Shown here one piece after another: positions 19,104 to 28,600 of a stretch of 64,000 nucleotides of DNA. This stretch comes from Pedobacter aquae. GTDB lineage: Bacteria > Bacteroidota > Bacteroidia > Sphingobacteriales > Sphingobacteriaceae. A program made the translations under genes and the position numbers. The notes beneath the pieces are model-generated. The model ran no database searches, had not been told where the DNA came from, and saw only the letters and a list, made by a program, of their open reading frames with translations. Numbering within the stretch: position 1 is the first letter of the stretch; each line of letters begins with the position of its first letter. The DNA is taken from positions 3,658,001 to 3,722,000 of the forward strand of contig NZ_CP043329.1 of assembly GCF_008195825.1 (NCBI RefSeq). Reading direction: 5' to 3'.

Positions 19104-20600
19104 ATGATGTTAAGGATAAATAAAATTATTACAGCATTAGTAATGCTAGTAGCTTGCTTTTTTATAAGCTGTAAAAAAGATAAAGCTTCTTCAGATGGTG
19201 GAGGAACCATCATAAATCCACCTCCAAGCGGTAACACTGATGGCCCTGTGAAAGTGACTGAAACAGCCTTTGCTTTTCCTGGTGCCGAAGGTGCAGGTAA
19301 AAATACTACAGGTGGTAGAGGTGGTAGAGTGATTAAAGTAACCAACCTTAATGATAGCGGAACAGGAAGTTTAAGAGCAGCTGTAGAAGCAAGCGGACCT
19401 AGAATTATTATTTTTGAAGTTTCGGGAAACATCAAATTAAGAAGTAGGCTTCAAATTAGAAATGGGGATGTCACCATAGCAGGACAAACAGCTCCTGGTG
19501 ATGGAATATGCTTACAAGATTATGAAACTAATATAACAGCTAATAATGTTATTATTCGTTATTTAAGATTTAGATTAGGCGATACCAATGTTGCTACTAT
19601 AGAAAGTGATGCCATTTGGGGTAGAGAGTTTGAAAATGTTATAATAGATCATTGTTCTATGAGTTGGTCTATAGACGAAACTGCGTCTTTTTACCACAAC
19701 AGAAACTTTACCCTTCAGTGGTGCTTCATCACCGAGAGCATGAATAATTCTGGACATGAAAAAGGCGCACATGGTTATGGTGGTATTTGGGGAGGCAGCC
19801 CTGCAACTTTCCATCATAATTTATTAGCTCACCATACCAATAGAAACCCACGTTTTGATGGTGGTTTAAGAGGAGGAACAGGTACCGGTAAGTTTGGGGT
19901 AGACCGAGTAGATTATCGTAATAACGTAGTTTATAATTGGAGTGGTAATAGTACAACAGGTGGAGAAAATGGAGAATATAATATCGTTAACAACTATTAT
20001 AAATATGGGCCAGCTACCCCATCAAATAGAAGAAATCGTATTGTTGAAATTTGGAGAGATAATACTTTAGGTAGGGGTTATGGTATTTTCCATGTAGCCG
20101 GAAATTTTGTTTTTGAAAACCCTACTATCACAGCAGATAATTGGAATGGTGGAGTTAATTTTCAATCAGGTTCTGGCATTACAAGAACACTAGCCGAAAG
20201 AACAACACCTTTTGCTATCATCAATATACCAGCACACACCGCAGAACAAGCTTTTGAAGCAGTATTAACTTATGGTGGAGCAAGTTTAACGCGTGATGCT
20301 ATAGATACTAGAATTGTTGGAGAAGTTAGAAACGGTACGGCAACCTTTAGTGGTTCGGTTTCCAGATTAGCTGGCATTATAGATAAGCAAAGCGATGTAG
20401 GTGGTTGGCCGTTTTTAACACAAACAGCAGTTTTAACAGATACTGACGGTGATGGCATGCCAGACAATTGGGAAATAGCGAGGAAAATAGATCACACTAG
20501 GGCAAATGCTAATAATAGAGATTTAAGTACAGGTTATGATAATATTGAAGTTTACATCAATAGCATAGTAAGTTCCATAACAGAAAATCAAGTTAAATAA
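19104..20600 (+). CDS. Pectate lyase, PL1-type, lipoprotein
   Basis: The enzyme cleaves homogalacturonan by beta-elimination, giving 4,5-unsaturated products. I chose the ATG at 19104; an earlier GTG at 19095 has no support. A lipobox (FFISC) anchors the protein. From about residue 55 the PL1 pattern is plain: AFPGAEGAGKNTTGGRGGRV, GSLRAAVEA, TIAGQTAPGDGICL, NNVIIRYLRFRLGD, DHCSMSWSIDE, GYGGIWGGSP, NRNPRFDGGLRGG, VDYRNNVVYNW. DTDGDGMPDNWE near the C-terminus is a calcium-binding-type thrombospondin-3-like repeat. It is followed without a gap by a second PL1 gene of the same build, probably a duplication with divergence. Confidence 0.93.
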   Translation: MMLRINKIITALVMLVACFFISCKKDKASSDGGGTIINPPPSGNTDGPVKVTETAFAFPGAEGAGKNTTGGRGGRVIKVTNLNDSGTGSLRAAVEASGPRIIIFEVSGNIKLRSRLQIRNGDVTIAGQTAPGDGICLQDYETNITANNVIIRYLRFRLGDTNVATIESDAIWGREFENVIIDHCSMSWSIDETASFYHNRNFTLQWCFITESMNNSGHEKGAHGYGGIWGGSPATFHHNLLAHHTNRNPRFDGGLRGGTGTGKFGVDRVDYRNNVVYNWSGNSTTGGENGEYNIVNNYYKYGPATPSNRRNRIVEIWRDNTLGRGYGIFHVAGNFVFENPTITADNWNGGVNFQSGSGITRTLAERTTPFAIINIPAHTAEQAFEAVLTYGGASLTRDAIDTRIVGEVRNGTATFSGSVSRLAGIIDKQSDVGGWPFLTQTAVLTDTDGDGMPDNWEIARKIDHTRANANNRDLSTGYDNIEVYINSIVSSITENQVK

Positions 20601-21986
20601 ATGAAGAAAACATATAGCTTAATCACCATCCTTTTTTTCTTTTTGATGGATGTTATAGCACAGCCTCTAGCTTTTCCTGATGCAGAAGGCTTTGGTAAAT
20701 TTACAAGCGGTGGCAGAGGTGGAAAAGTTTATGTAGTTAATAATTTGGATGATGATGGAGAAGGAAGTTTAAGAGCAGCAGTTACGGCTAAACACCCCAG
20801 AATGGTGGTTTTTGTAGTTTCTGGAACTATACATCTAAAATCTAGATTAAACATTAGTAAAAATATAAGCATAGCTGGCCAAACAGCCCCTGGCGATGGT
20901 ATTTGTATTGCAGATTATCCGGTAAGTTTAACTGGTGATAATATCATCATCAGATACTTACGTTTTAGAATGGGAGACCGCTATCAAAATGGAGGTAAGG
21001 TGCCCGGCTCTGGTAGTGATGATGCCATGAGTATTTCTAAAAGGAAAAACATCATCATAGACCATTGCAGTTTTAGCTGGAGTACCGATGAGGTTTTATC
21101 CGCCTACGGTGGTGATAGCACTACCCTTCAATGGAATATCATTTCAGAACCGTTAAACTATTCTTATCATTTTGAAGAAGGCGATACTGATTTTGAAAAA
21201 CATGGTTACGGTGGTATCTGGGGAGGCTCAAATTTATCGGCACATCATAATCTTTTTATCCATTGCAATAGCAGAACACCTAGGTTTAACGGCGCTCGTT
21301 TAGGCGCTACAGATGAATTTGTTGATTTCAGAAATAACGTGATTTATAATTGGGGGCATAATAATGTTTATGGTGGCGAAGGCGGTAAATACAATATCGT
21401 TAACAATTTTTACAAGTTTGGGCCATCAACCAATCAGAATATTTTAAACAGAATTGTTAACCCTTCTATAGATAAAACAGGTAAACACGGGCAGTTTTTT
21501 GTTGCCGGAAATAGGGTTTATAAATCATCTGAAACAACAAAAAATAATCTAAAAGGCATTCATTTTGATAAAAAAGCAGATAGTTTAAGTAAAGAAGAAG
21601 CTATTGCAAAAGAGCCTTTTAAAGTTTTAGATGATGAAAATCAATCGGCAAAAAAAGCCTATAAAGCTGTTTTAAAAAGTGTGGGTGCAAGCTACAGAAG
21701 AGATACGTTAGATAGCAGATTGATAAACGATGTGAAGCAGCAAACAGGCAGAATTATAGATGTACAAGGTGGCTTTAAACACGGCACAAGTTACGAAGAA
21801 AGCAAAATTGCTTGGCCGTCTTTAGCATCAGAAAATGCAAAAATAGATACAGATAAAGACGGTATGCCGGATGATTGGGAAATTAAAAACAAGTTAAATC
21901 CTAAATCAGCAGATGACCATCAATTATTTACCATAAGTAAGGATTATACCAATTTAGAAGTATACATCAACAGCTTAACAAAGTAA
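20601..21986 (+). CDS. Pectate lyase, PL1-type, secreted
   Basis: The 461-residue protein has a cleavable signal peptide (ending VIAQ). It is paralogous to the previous gene: AFPDAEGFGKFTSGGRGGKV, GSLRAAVTAKHPR, SIAGQTAPGDGICI, DNIIIRYLRFRMGD, DHCSFSWSTDE, HGYGGIWGGSN, RTPRFNGARLG, VDFRNNVIYNW, and a C-terminal DTDKDGMPDDWEIKNKLNP repeat. It differs by lacking a lipobox, so it is probably periplasmic while its neighbour is membrane-anchored. That would allow cutting on both sides of the outer membrane (inference). The ATG abuts the upstream stop codon, and the rhamnogalacturonan acetylesterase follows 12 bases later. Confidence 0.93.
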   Translation: MKKTYSLITILFFFLMDVIAQPLAFPDAEGFGKFTSGGRGGKVYVVNNLDDDGEGSLRAAVTAKHPRMVVFVVSGTIHLKSRLNISKNISIAGQTAPGDGICIADYPVSLTGDNIIIRYLRFRMGDRYQNGGKVPGSGSDDAMSISKRKNIIIDHCSFSWSTDEVLSAYGGDSTTLQWNIISEPLNYSYHFEEGDTDFEKHGYGGIWGGSNLSAHHNLFIHCNSRTPRFNGARLGATDEFVDFRNNVIYNWGHNNVYGGEGGKYNIVNNFYKFGPSTNQNILNRIVNPSIDKTGKHGQFFVAGNRVYKSSETTKNNLKGIHFDKKADSLSKEEAIAKEPFKVLDDENQSAKKAYKAVLKSVGASYRRDTLDSRLINDVKQQTGRIIDVQGGFKHGTSYEESKIAWPSLASENAKIDTDKDGMPDDWEIKNKLNPKSADDHQLFTISKDYTNLEVYINSLTK

Positions 21987-21998
21987 CTCCCACAGCGC

Positions 21999-22742
21999 AT
22001 GAAGTTTCTAAAACCGATAGGTTTCGTTTTAATAATGGCTATGATTTTAGCTTTTAACCAAGCTAAAGACAAAACGACCCTTTATTTAATTGGCGACTCT
22101 ACCATGTCTCAAAAAAGTATAAAAGCTTATCCAGAAACTGGTTGGGGCATGCCTTTTACTCACTTTTTTGATTCTACAGTAGTGGTAGAAAACCACGCAC
22201 AAAATGGTAGAAGTACCAGAACTTTTATAGAAGAAAATAGGTGGCAGCCTATTGTAGAGAAATTACAAAAAGGCGATTATGTATTTATCCAATTTGGTCA
22301 TAACGATGAAGTAGCAACCAAAAAGAGTTATACTACAGAAAAGGATTTTAAGGCTAACCTTTTAAAATTTGTAAAAGAAAGTAGGGCAAAAAATGCCATT
22401 CCTGTTTTAATTACCCCGGTAGCCAGAAGAAAATTTAATGCTGACGGAAAGATTGTAGATACACATGAAGTTTATGCTGCTTTGGTAAGAGAAGTGGCTC
22501 AAAAAAATGAGGTTCTTTTCATAGATTTATCTGTTAGTAGTATGAAACTGCTTCAAGATTTTGGAGTAGAAAAATCAGCTTATTTGTTTAATCATTTAGA
22601 GGCTGGACAAAATACTAACTACCCCAATGGTAAAACAGATGATACACATTTTAATGAGCATGGTGCCAGAAGAATGGCAGAATTGGTACTTCAAGAAATC
22701 AATAAACAGCAAATGGATTTAGCAAAATATATTATAAAATAA
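21999..22742 (+). CDS. Rhamnogalacturonan acetylesterase-like SGNH hydrolase (CE12-type)
   Basis: The enzyme removes O-acetyl groups from pectin, probably from galacturonic acid of rhamnogalacturonan I. The 247-residue protein has an N-terminal hydrophobic segment. SGNH blocks are clear: GDST with nucleophile S34, G70 in NHAQNGRST, N102 in FGHND, and the DDTHFNEHG block with D214 and H217. The stop codon overlaps the ATG of the pectin methylesterase (TAATG), so the two de-esterifying enzymes are translationally coupled, as their linked action would suggest. Confidence 0.92.
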   Translation: MKFLKPIGFVLIMAMILAFNQAKDKTTLYLIGDSTMSQKSIKAYPETGWGMPFTHFFDSTVVVENHAQNGRSTRTFIEENRWQPIVEKLQKGDYVFIQFGHNDEVATKKSYTTEKDFKANLLKFVKESRAKNAIPVLITPVARRKFNADGKIVDTHEVYAALVREVAQKNEVLFIDLSVSSMKLLQDFGVEKSAYLFNHLEAGQNTNYPNGKTDDTHFNEHGARRMAELVLQEINKQQMDLAKYIIK

Positions 22743-23704
22743 TGAAGCATTTTTTTAAGTATCTTTTCTTTTTTACGCTATGTATTTCTCAAATACAGAT
22801 GCTTAAAGCTAAAGACTACCATTTTATAGTTGACGCAAAAGGGAGTGGAGATTTTAAAACCGTACAAGAGGCTATTCATGCAGTACCAGATTTCAGAAAG
22901 CAAACAACTATTATTTATATCAAAAATGGTGTTTATAAAGAAAAGTTGATTTTACCAGGATCAAAGAAAATGGTGAAATTTATTGGCGAAAGTAAAGAAA
23001 AAACTATTTTAACTTTTGATGATTTTGCAGCCAAGCTTAATAAATTTGGTGAGCCTATAGGCACATCAGGTTCTTCTTCTTTTTACATTTATGGGGATGA
23101 TTTTAGTGCCGAAAATATCACGTTTCAAAATTCGTCTGGTCCGGTTGGGCAAGCAGTAGCCGTTCAAGTTATAGGAGACCGTATACATTTTAAAAATTGT
23201 AGATTTTTAGGTTATCAAGATACCCTCTATACCTATGGTTATGGTAGCAGACAATATTATGAAAACTGTTATATAGAGGGTACTACCGATTTTATTTTCG
23301 GAGCTGCAACAGCCCTGTTTAAATCTTGCGAGATTTATAGTAAAAAAGGAGGCTCGTTTATTACAGCGGCATCTACTCCAGATACTGTCAAATATGGTTA
23401 TGTATTTATAGACTGTATACTCACCGGCGATGCACCAGAAAATTCCACCTATTTAGGCAGACCTTGGCGCCCCTATGCAAAAACAGTTTTCATCCATTGC
23501 GATTTAGGGAAACACATTAAACCAGAAGGCTGGGATTTTTGGGGAAAAGAAAGCAATAAGAGCACTGCATTTTATGCAGAATATAAAAATACAGGCGAAG
23601 GTTTTAAACCAGAGCAACGTGTGAAATGGGCTTTTCAATTAACAGAAAATCAGATAGATAGTTATAAAGTGAATTTAATTTTAAGAGATTGGATTCCTAA
23701 ATAA
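22742..23704 (+). CDS. Pectin methylesterase (CE8)
   Basis: The enzyme hydrolyses methyl esters of homogalacturonan to free the acid needed by pectate lyases and polygalacturonases. The 320-residue secreted beta-helix has all CE8 blocks: GSGDFKTVQEAI (34-45), GYQDTLYTYG with D160, TTDFIFG with D183, and GRPWRPYAKTVFI starting at G239 (R240). The second CE8 at 26608-27588 is a paralogue. It overlaps the CE12 gene by one base and ends the first enzyme block; a terminator follows. Confidence 0.95.
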   Translation: MKHFFKYLFFFTLCISQIQMLKAKDYHFIVDAKGSGDFKTVQEAIHAVPDFRKQTTIIYIKNGVYKEKLILPGSKKMVKFIGESKEKTILTFDDFAAKLNKFGEPIGTSGSSSFYIYGDDFSAENITFQNSSGPVGQAVAVQVIGDRIHFKNCRFLGYQDTLYTYGYGSRQYYENCYIEGTTDFIFGAATALFKSCEIYSKKGGSFITAASTPDTVKYGYVFIDCILTGDAPENSTYLGRPWRPYAKTVFIHCDLGKHIKPEGWDFWGKESNKSTAFYAEYKNTGEGFKPEQRVKWAFQLTENQIDSYKVNLILRDWIPK

Positions 23705-23751
23705 CCGAAGGTAAACTTGTTTTTAAACAAGTGGTATTTTGAATGTTAGCT

Positions 23752-23785
23752 AAGACGATAGGCCTGAGAATCTATCGTCTTTTTT
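23752..23785 (+). terminator. Rho-independent terminator after the first CE8 gene
   Basis: AAGACGATAG (23752-23761) pairs perfectly with CTATCGTCTT (23772-23781), followed by more T. A second hairpin stands just before it, ACTTGTTT (23715-23722) with AAACAAGT (23725-23732). The pair closes the susC-CE8 unit. Confidence 0.87.
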
Positions 23786-23804
23786 ATCTGATAGTTTAAA
23801 AAAA

Positions 23805-23825
23805 TAGTTTTGTATCGATTGCACA
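23805..23825 (+). promoter_or_regulatory. -7 box overlapped by an operator-like site, before GH43
   Basis: TAGTTTTG (23805-23812) matches the Bacteroidota TAnnTTTG -7 element. TGTATCGATTGCACA (23811-23825) begins inside it and carries the CGATTGCACA core also found at 28606-28615. A repressor bound here would block the promoter. No clear -33 box is visible, and the leader to the GH43 start would be about 80 bases. Confidence 0.6.
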
Positions 23826-23899
23826 GTTTATCAAACCCAATTATCAACATCTTAAATTTTTTTATGTAGAATTGTAATGGAAGCCAATTTATAATCATC

Positions 23900-25534
23900 A
23901 TGAACAAAAAAATAGTGAGAAGCTTATTGCTTTCTATCGCATACTTTTCTATTCAAACCATTTCTGCTCAGGAATATGTTTCAAAAGTTTGGGTAGCCGA
24001 TTTAGGCAACGGAAAATATAAAAATCCAGTTTTAAATGCTGATTATTCAGACCCTGATGCCATCCGCGTAGGTGATGATTTTTATATGATTTCTTCAAGC
24101 TTTAACCATATACCCGGCTTGCCTTTATTGCATTCTAAAGATTTGGTAAACTGGACTATCCTTACGCATGTTCTGCCGAAGCAAATACCTGCCGAAACTT
24201 TTAAGAAAGTTCAACATGGTAATGGTGTTTGGGCGCCAGCCATACGTTTCCATAAAAACGAGTATTATATCTATTACCCCGACCCAGATTTTGGTATTTA
24301 TGTAACCAAAGCATCTCGTCCTGAAGGCCCCTGGTCTACACCAGAATTAATTTATGAAGGTAAAGGTTTAATAGACCCTTGTCCGCTTTGGGATGAAGAT
24401 GGTAAAACTTATCTCGTACATGCTTATGCAGGCAGCAGGGCAGGTATCAAAAGCGTCATAGCCATTGCCCCTATGAATCAAGAGGGTACCAAAGTAACGG
24501 GTCAAAGTGTAATTGTTTACGATGGGCATGAGGATGATCCAACTATAGAAGGTCCTAAGTTTTACAAAAGAAATGGTTATTACTACATTTTTGCTCCAGC
24601 TGGTGGAGTACCAACAGGCTGGCAATTGATTTTGAGGTCTAAAAATATTTATGGGCCTTATGAACGTAAAAATGTGCTAGACCAAGGCAAAAGTCCAATT
24701 AATGGCCCACACCAAGGCGCTTGGATTGATACCCAAACTGGTGAAGATTGGTTTTTACATTTTCAAGACAAAGAAGCTTATGGTAGGGTAGTACACCTGC
24801 AACCCATGAAATGGGTAAAAGACTGGCCAGTTATTGGTGAAGATAAAGATGGCGATGGAAAAGGCGAGCCTGTTTTAGTTTATAAAAAACCAAACGTTGG
24901 TAAAAGTTGGCCTGTGCAAACACCTGCCGAGTCTGATGATTTTGATAGCCCAATTTTAGGTAAACAATGGCAATGGCAAGCAAATGCAGATGGTACTTGG
25001 GCTTTTGCAGGTAATAAAGGTAATTTGAGGTTATACACCAAGCAAATTCCGACAGAAGCTAAAAGCCTATGGGAGGTACCAAATATTCTTGGACAGAAAT
25101 TTCCTGCTGATAATTTTCAAGTAACTACTAAAATTACTTTTACCCCAAATGATAAGTTAGAAAATGAAAAGATAGGCTTAATCATCCTTGGACAAGATTA
25201 TAGCACCCTGTTTCTTAAAAGCAAAAAAGATGGTATTTATTTAGGCTATGGGCTTTGTAACGGAGCGGTAAAAGATAAAGAAGAAGTTGAAAGTATCATT
25301 AATAAAATAGATACTAAAACGGTGTATTTTAGAGTTCAGGTAAGTAATGGCGGTATTTGCAAATGGTTTTACAGTACAGATAATAAGAAGTTTTTACCCG
25401 TTGCCGAGCCTTTTACTGCTTTACCAGGAAAGTGGGTAGGCGCTAAAGTGGGGCTTTACGCCGTTAGAAATACACAAATTAATGACTCTGGCTATGCCGA
25501 TGTAGATTGGTTTAAGGTTGAACCCATCAAATAA
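23900..25534 (+). CDS. Glycoside hydrolase family 43, arabinofuranosidase/xylosidase-like, two-domain
   Basis: The 544-residue secreted protein has a signal peptide ending ISAQ. The five-bladed propeller (about 40-330) carries the GH43 triad: D51 in ADYSDPDAIRVGDDFY, D159 in LIDPCPLWDEDGKTYL, E217 in PTIEGPKFYKRNGYYY. The C-terminal half (about 345-540, from SDDFDSPILGKQWQW) is the beta-sandwich usual in GH43 xylosidases. It probably removes arabinose or xylose from pectin side chains. Exact subfamily and substrate cannot be read from sequence alone. It leads a new transcription unit with a promoter and operator candidate, followed 8 bases later by PL9. Confidence 0.9.
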   Translation: MNKKIVRSLLLSIAYFSIQTISAQEYVSKVWVADLGNGKYKNPVLNADYSDPDAIRVGDDFYMISSSFNHIPGLPLLHSKDLVNWTILTHVLPKQIPAETFKKVQHGNGVWAPAIRFHKNEYYIYYPDPDFGIYVTKASRPEGPWSTPELIYEGKGLIDPCPLWDEDGKTYLVHAYAGSRAGIKSVIAIAPMNQEGTKVTGQSVIVYDGHEDDPTIEGPKFYKRNGYYYIFAPAGGVPTGWQLILRSKNIYGPYERKNVLDQGKSPINGPHQGAWIDTQTGEDWFLHFQDKEAYGRVVHLQPMKWVKDWPVIGEDKDGDGKGEPVLVYKKPNVGKSWPVQTPAESDDFDSPILGKQWQWQANADGTWAFAGNKGNLRLYTKQIPTEAKSLWEVPNILGQKFPADNFQVTTKITFTPNDKLENEKIGLIILGQDYSTLFLKSKKDGIYLGYGLCNGAVKDKEEVESIINKIDTKTVYFRVQVSNGGICKWFYSTDNKKFLPVAEPFTALPGKWVGAKVGLYAVRNTQINDSGYADVDWFKVEPIK

Positions 25535-25542
25535 TTAAAATA

Positions 25543-26604
25543 ATGAGATATTTTTTAAGCGCATTTTTACTGCTTTTTAGCATCGCCTTAAAGGCACAAA
25601 TTCAGGTTAATAATGTTGCAGAAATTTTAGCTGCTGTTAAAATAGCTAAAGCCGGAGATTTCATTTTAGTAAAGGGTGGCGAGTATAAATTTGATGCTCG
25701 TATAAACTTAAATACATCCGGTACTGTAGAAAAGCCTATAAAATTAATGGCTGCTGATTTAGCAAACCGACCGAAATTTGATTTTTCTGCTCAGTTAGAG
25801 GCTGATGCTAACCAAGGCATAGCTTTAAGAGGTAATTATTGGCATATTAGAGGTATTGATGTTTTTAATGCTGGCGATAATGGCTTAATCATTAACGGAG
25901 GAAGTTTTAATACGATTGAGTTTTGTACATTTTCAGAATGTGCTGATACTGGCCTACAGATTAGCGGTGGCGCTGCCCAGAACCTCATCCTAAATTGCGA
26001 TTCTTATTTTAATGCCGATGCTAAAGTAGAAAATGCCGATGGTTTTGCTTGTAAGCTTGATGCCGGAACAGGTAATACTTTTAAAGGTTGTAGGGCTTGG
26101 CAAAATTTAGACGATGGTTGGGATGGTTACCTCAAAAAAACAGATAACATTACCACCAATTACGAAAACTGTTGGGCTTTTTTAAATGGAATGCTAAAAG
26201 ATGGCACACCGGGTAAAGGCGATGGAAATGGCTTTAAATCTGGCGGTAGCGATGATAAATTACTTAAGCACAACGCCATTTATAAAAATTGCATTGCAGC
26301 CGGTAACCTAAAAAAAGGTTTTGATCATAACAGTAATCGTGGCGAAGTTACTTTGTTAAATTGTTTAGCTTTTGATAATAAACAAAGCAATATGGGTTTT
26401 GGAAGTAAAAATCCATTAACAAAATTAACTATAAAAAATACCCAAGTTATGGGTGAAGTGGGGAGCCTAAATGCCGATGTAACCGATATCAGCAATAACA
26501 GCTGGCAAAAGCCTACCGCTAAGCAAAAGGTTTTAAGCATTCAGGATTTATTAAAACCTCGTCAGGCAGATGGTAGCTTACCCAATATTCCTTTTTTCGA
26601 TTAA
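25543..26604 (+). CDS. Pectate lyase, PL9-type
   Basis: The 353-residue secreted beta-helix has the PL9 sequence pattern: ENADGFACKLDAGTGN (163-178), GCRAWQNLDDGWDGY (182-196) and GDGNGFKSGG (226-235), in which K232 is the expected catalytic lysine and the Asp clusters bind calcium. PL9 enzymes cut homogalacturonan or rhamnogalacturonan by beta-elimination. It lies between GH43 and CE8 with gaps of 8 and 3 bases, in the same unit. Substrate choice between homogalacturonan and rhamnogalacturonan I is not decidable here. Confidence 0.88.
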   Translation: MRYFLSAFLLLFSIALKAQIQVNNVAEILAAVKIAKAGDFILVKGGEYKFDARINLNTSGTVEKPIKLMAADLANRPKFDFSAQLEADANQGIALRGNYWHIRGIDVFNAGDNGLIINGGSFNTIEFCTFSECADTGLQISGGAAQNLILNCDSYFNADAKVENADGFACKLDAGTGNTFKGCRAWQNLDDGWDGYLKKTDNITTNYENCWAFLNGMLKDGTPGKGDGNGFKSGGSDDKLLKHNAIYKNCIAAGNLKKGFDHNSNRGEVTLLNCLAFDNKQSNMGFGSKNPLTKLTIKNTQVMGEVGSLNADVTDISNNSWQKPTAKQKVLSIQDLLKPRQADGSLPNIPFFD

Positions 26605-26607
26605 ATT

Positions 26608-27588
26608 ATGAAGTATATTCTTGGTTTTCTTTTCTGCTTTTTAAGCATCATCTTTTTACAAGCGCAGCCCAAAGTTTACCCATCAAAATTTACGGTTGCA
26701 CAAGATGGTAGCGGAGATTTTAAAACCATCCAAGAGGCAGTAAACGCTGTAAGAGACCATTCAGAACAGAAAGTAACCATCACCATCAAACCGGGTATCT
26801 ATAAAGAGAAATTGGTTATCCCAACATGGAAAAGAAACATCATCCTAAAGGGGGAAAATAAAGAAAACACCATCATTAGTCATGCAGATTATTCTGGTAA
26901 ACCCTTTCCTGGGAAAGATATCACTGGAGATCCAAACTTTAGCACTTACACTTCTTACACTGTTTTAATTGCAGGGAATGATTGCGAACTACAAAATTTA
27001 ACCATAGAAAACACGGCTGGTGCAGTTGGTCAGGCGGTAGCGCTACATATAGAAGGCGATAGAACAGCCGTTAAAAATTGTGATATAAAAGGTCATCAAG
27101 ATACTTTGTATGTTGCTAGAGATGGTTCAAGAAATTATTTCGAGAATTGTACCATTAGCGGCACTACCGATTTTATTTTTGGTGCTGCAACAGCATGGTT
27201 TCAAAACTGTAACATCATCAGTATAAAAGATTCTTATATTACTGCAGCTTCTACCACCTCCCAAACAATTTATGGCTTTATTTTTATGAACTGTAAATTG
27301 CTTTACGCTGATGATAAAGTTACCAAGGTTTTCTTAGGTAGGCCATGGCGTCCTTATGCTAAAACGGTATTTATATCCACCTTTATGGATAAACATATAA
27401 AACCAGAAGGTTGGGATAATTGGCGAGATCCAGCCAATGAAAGTACTGTTTTTTATGCAGAATATGATAGTAGTGGCCCGGGCACCTTTATGCAAGAAAG
27501 AGTAAAATGGGCACATCAATTAAAGAGAAAAGAGCTGAAAGCTTACACGCTCTCCAAGGTGTTTAAGGGATGGCAGCCTTTCAAATAA
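26608..27588 (+). CDS. Pectin methylesterase (CE8), second copy
   Basis: The 326-residue secreted protein carries signal peptide, GSGDFKTIQEAV (34-45), GHQDTLYVARDG with D165, TTDFIFG with D188 and GRPWRPYAKTVFI (244 on). It is a paralogue of the CE8 at 22742 but has a longer loop before the active site (DYSGKPFPGKDITGDPN), which suggests a different methylation pattern preference (inference). It is 3 bases after PL9 and probably co-transcribed with it. Confidence 0.95.
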   Translation: MKYILGFLFCFLSIIFLQAQPKVYPSKFTVAQDGSGDFKTIQEAVNAVRDHSEQKVTITIKPGIYKEKLVIPTWKRNIILKGENKENTIISHADYSGKPFPGKDITGDPNFSTYTSYTVLIAGNDCELQNLTIENTAGAVGQAVALHIEGDRTAVKNCDIKGHQDTLYVARDGSRNYFENCTISGTTDFIFGAATAWFQNCNIISIKDSYITAASTTSQTIYGFIFMNCKLLYADDKVTKVFLGRPWRPYAKTVFISTFMDKHIKPEGWDNWRDPANESTVFYAEYDSSGPGTFMQERVKWAHQLKRKELKAYTLSKVFKGWQPFK

Positions 27589-27630
27589 AGATTCTATTAG
27601 TTAGTTTTATAAAAATTATAAACTAACATC

Positions 27631-28452
27631 ATGAAAAAACTACTTTTTACTTTTTTGTTTTTTGTAGCCTTAAAGGCTGATGCACAGCATAAGCTTACAC
27701 AAATTTGGAAATCTGCTGATAGTATTCCGGTACCAGAATCAGTTTATTATGCTGCTAAAGAGAAGCTTTTATACGTTTCGCAAATAGATGGTGGCGGTAG
27801 TGCTAAAGACGGAAAAGGTGCTATTGGTAAGCTAGCTTTAGATGGTAAAACCATTAATTTAAACTGGGTAACTGGGCTTAATGCACCTAAAGGAATTGGC
27901 GTTTATAAAAACACCATGTACGTTGCAGATTTAACCGAAGTTGTGGTGATAGATATGAAAGCCGCTAAAATAACCAAGCGTATTGAAGTGCCAGAAACAG
28001 AGTTTTTAAACGACGTTACCGTAGATGATAAAGGCGTTGTTTATGTGTCTGATACCCGAAAAAGAAAGGTTTTCCGCATTGTTAACAACACTCCTGAACT
28101 TTATTTAGAGGATGTTAAAAGTGTAAACGGACTAAAAGCTATAGGTACAGATTTATACATTTTAGCGGGCCCAGAATTGTGGAAAGCCAACGCTAAAAAA
28201 GAGCTTACTAAACTAGCTGAAGGTTTAGAATTAGGTGGCGATGGACTAGAGCCTGTTAAAGAGGGAGAGTTTTTAGTTTCTTGTTGGGGAGGTTTAATTT
28301 ACTACGTAACTGCTAGCGGTAAAGTAGAAAAATTATTAGACACCAGAACAGAAAAAATTAATACTGCCGATATTGGTTATGATCCAATAAAGCGTATCGT
28401 TTACGTTCCAACTTTTCTTAAAAATTCTGTCTTAGCTTTCAAACTAGACTAA
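27631..28452 (+). CDS. Secreted six-bladed beta-propeller protein, SMP-30/gluconolactonase-like
   Basis: The 273-residue protein has a signal peptide (ending ADAQ). Repeating strands of the type GVYKNTMYVADLTEVVVID, DVTVDDKGVVYVSDTRKRKVFRI and DIGYDPIKRIVYVPTFLKNSVLAF mark an NHL/SMP-30-like propeller. The metal ligands of true lactonases are only partly suggested (PESVYY for the Glu, LNDVTVD for the Asn). A periplasmic lactonase acting on oxidised sugars would suit the PQQ sugar dehydrogenase encoded downstream, but this is inference, and a binding role is equally possible. It closes the GH43-PL9-CE8 unit before a long hairpin. Confidence 0.75.
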   Translation: MKKLLFTFLFFVALKADAQHKLTQIWKSADSIPVPESVYYAAKEKLLYVSQIDGGGSAKDGKGAIGKLALDGKTINLNWVTGLNAPKGIGVYKNTMYVADLTEVVVIDMKAAKITKRIEVPETEFLNDVTVDDKGVVYVSDTRKRKVFRIVNNTPELYLEDVKSVNGLKAIGTDLYILAGPELWKANAKKELTKLAEGLELGGDGLEPVKEGEFLVSCWGGLIYYVTASGKVEKLLDTRTEKINTADIGYDPIKRIVYVPTFLKNSVLAFKLD

Positions 28453-28462
28453 GATATTTTTC

Positions 28463-28504
28463 ATATTTCCCCTCTAAATCTTATACAGATTAAAGGGGAA
28501 ATAT
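28463..28504 (+). terminator. Long hairpin at the end of the GH43-to-propeller unit
   Basis: ATATTTCCCCT (28463-28473) pairs perfectly with AGGGGAAATAT (28494-28504), with an inner AATCT/AGATT helix. The trailing T content is poor, so it may stabilise the 3' end instead of terminating. Confidence 0.6.
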
Positions 28505-28600
28505 TGATTTACTTCTAATAAGATAGCCTTCTCCTTTATGGCTTGTCTGCCAAATGTAAAATATGCTAAGGTTAACTCAACTTTTTACGCAAACCTTCCC

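Noticed and set aside
28459-28463. Reading the 28463-28504 hairpin as an operator
   Set aside because: Its arms are followed directly from the propeller stop codon and lack the CGATTGC core; a transcript-end hairpin explains it better.
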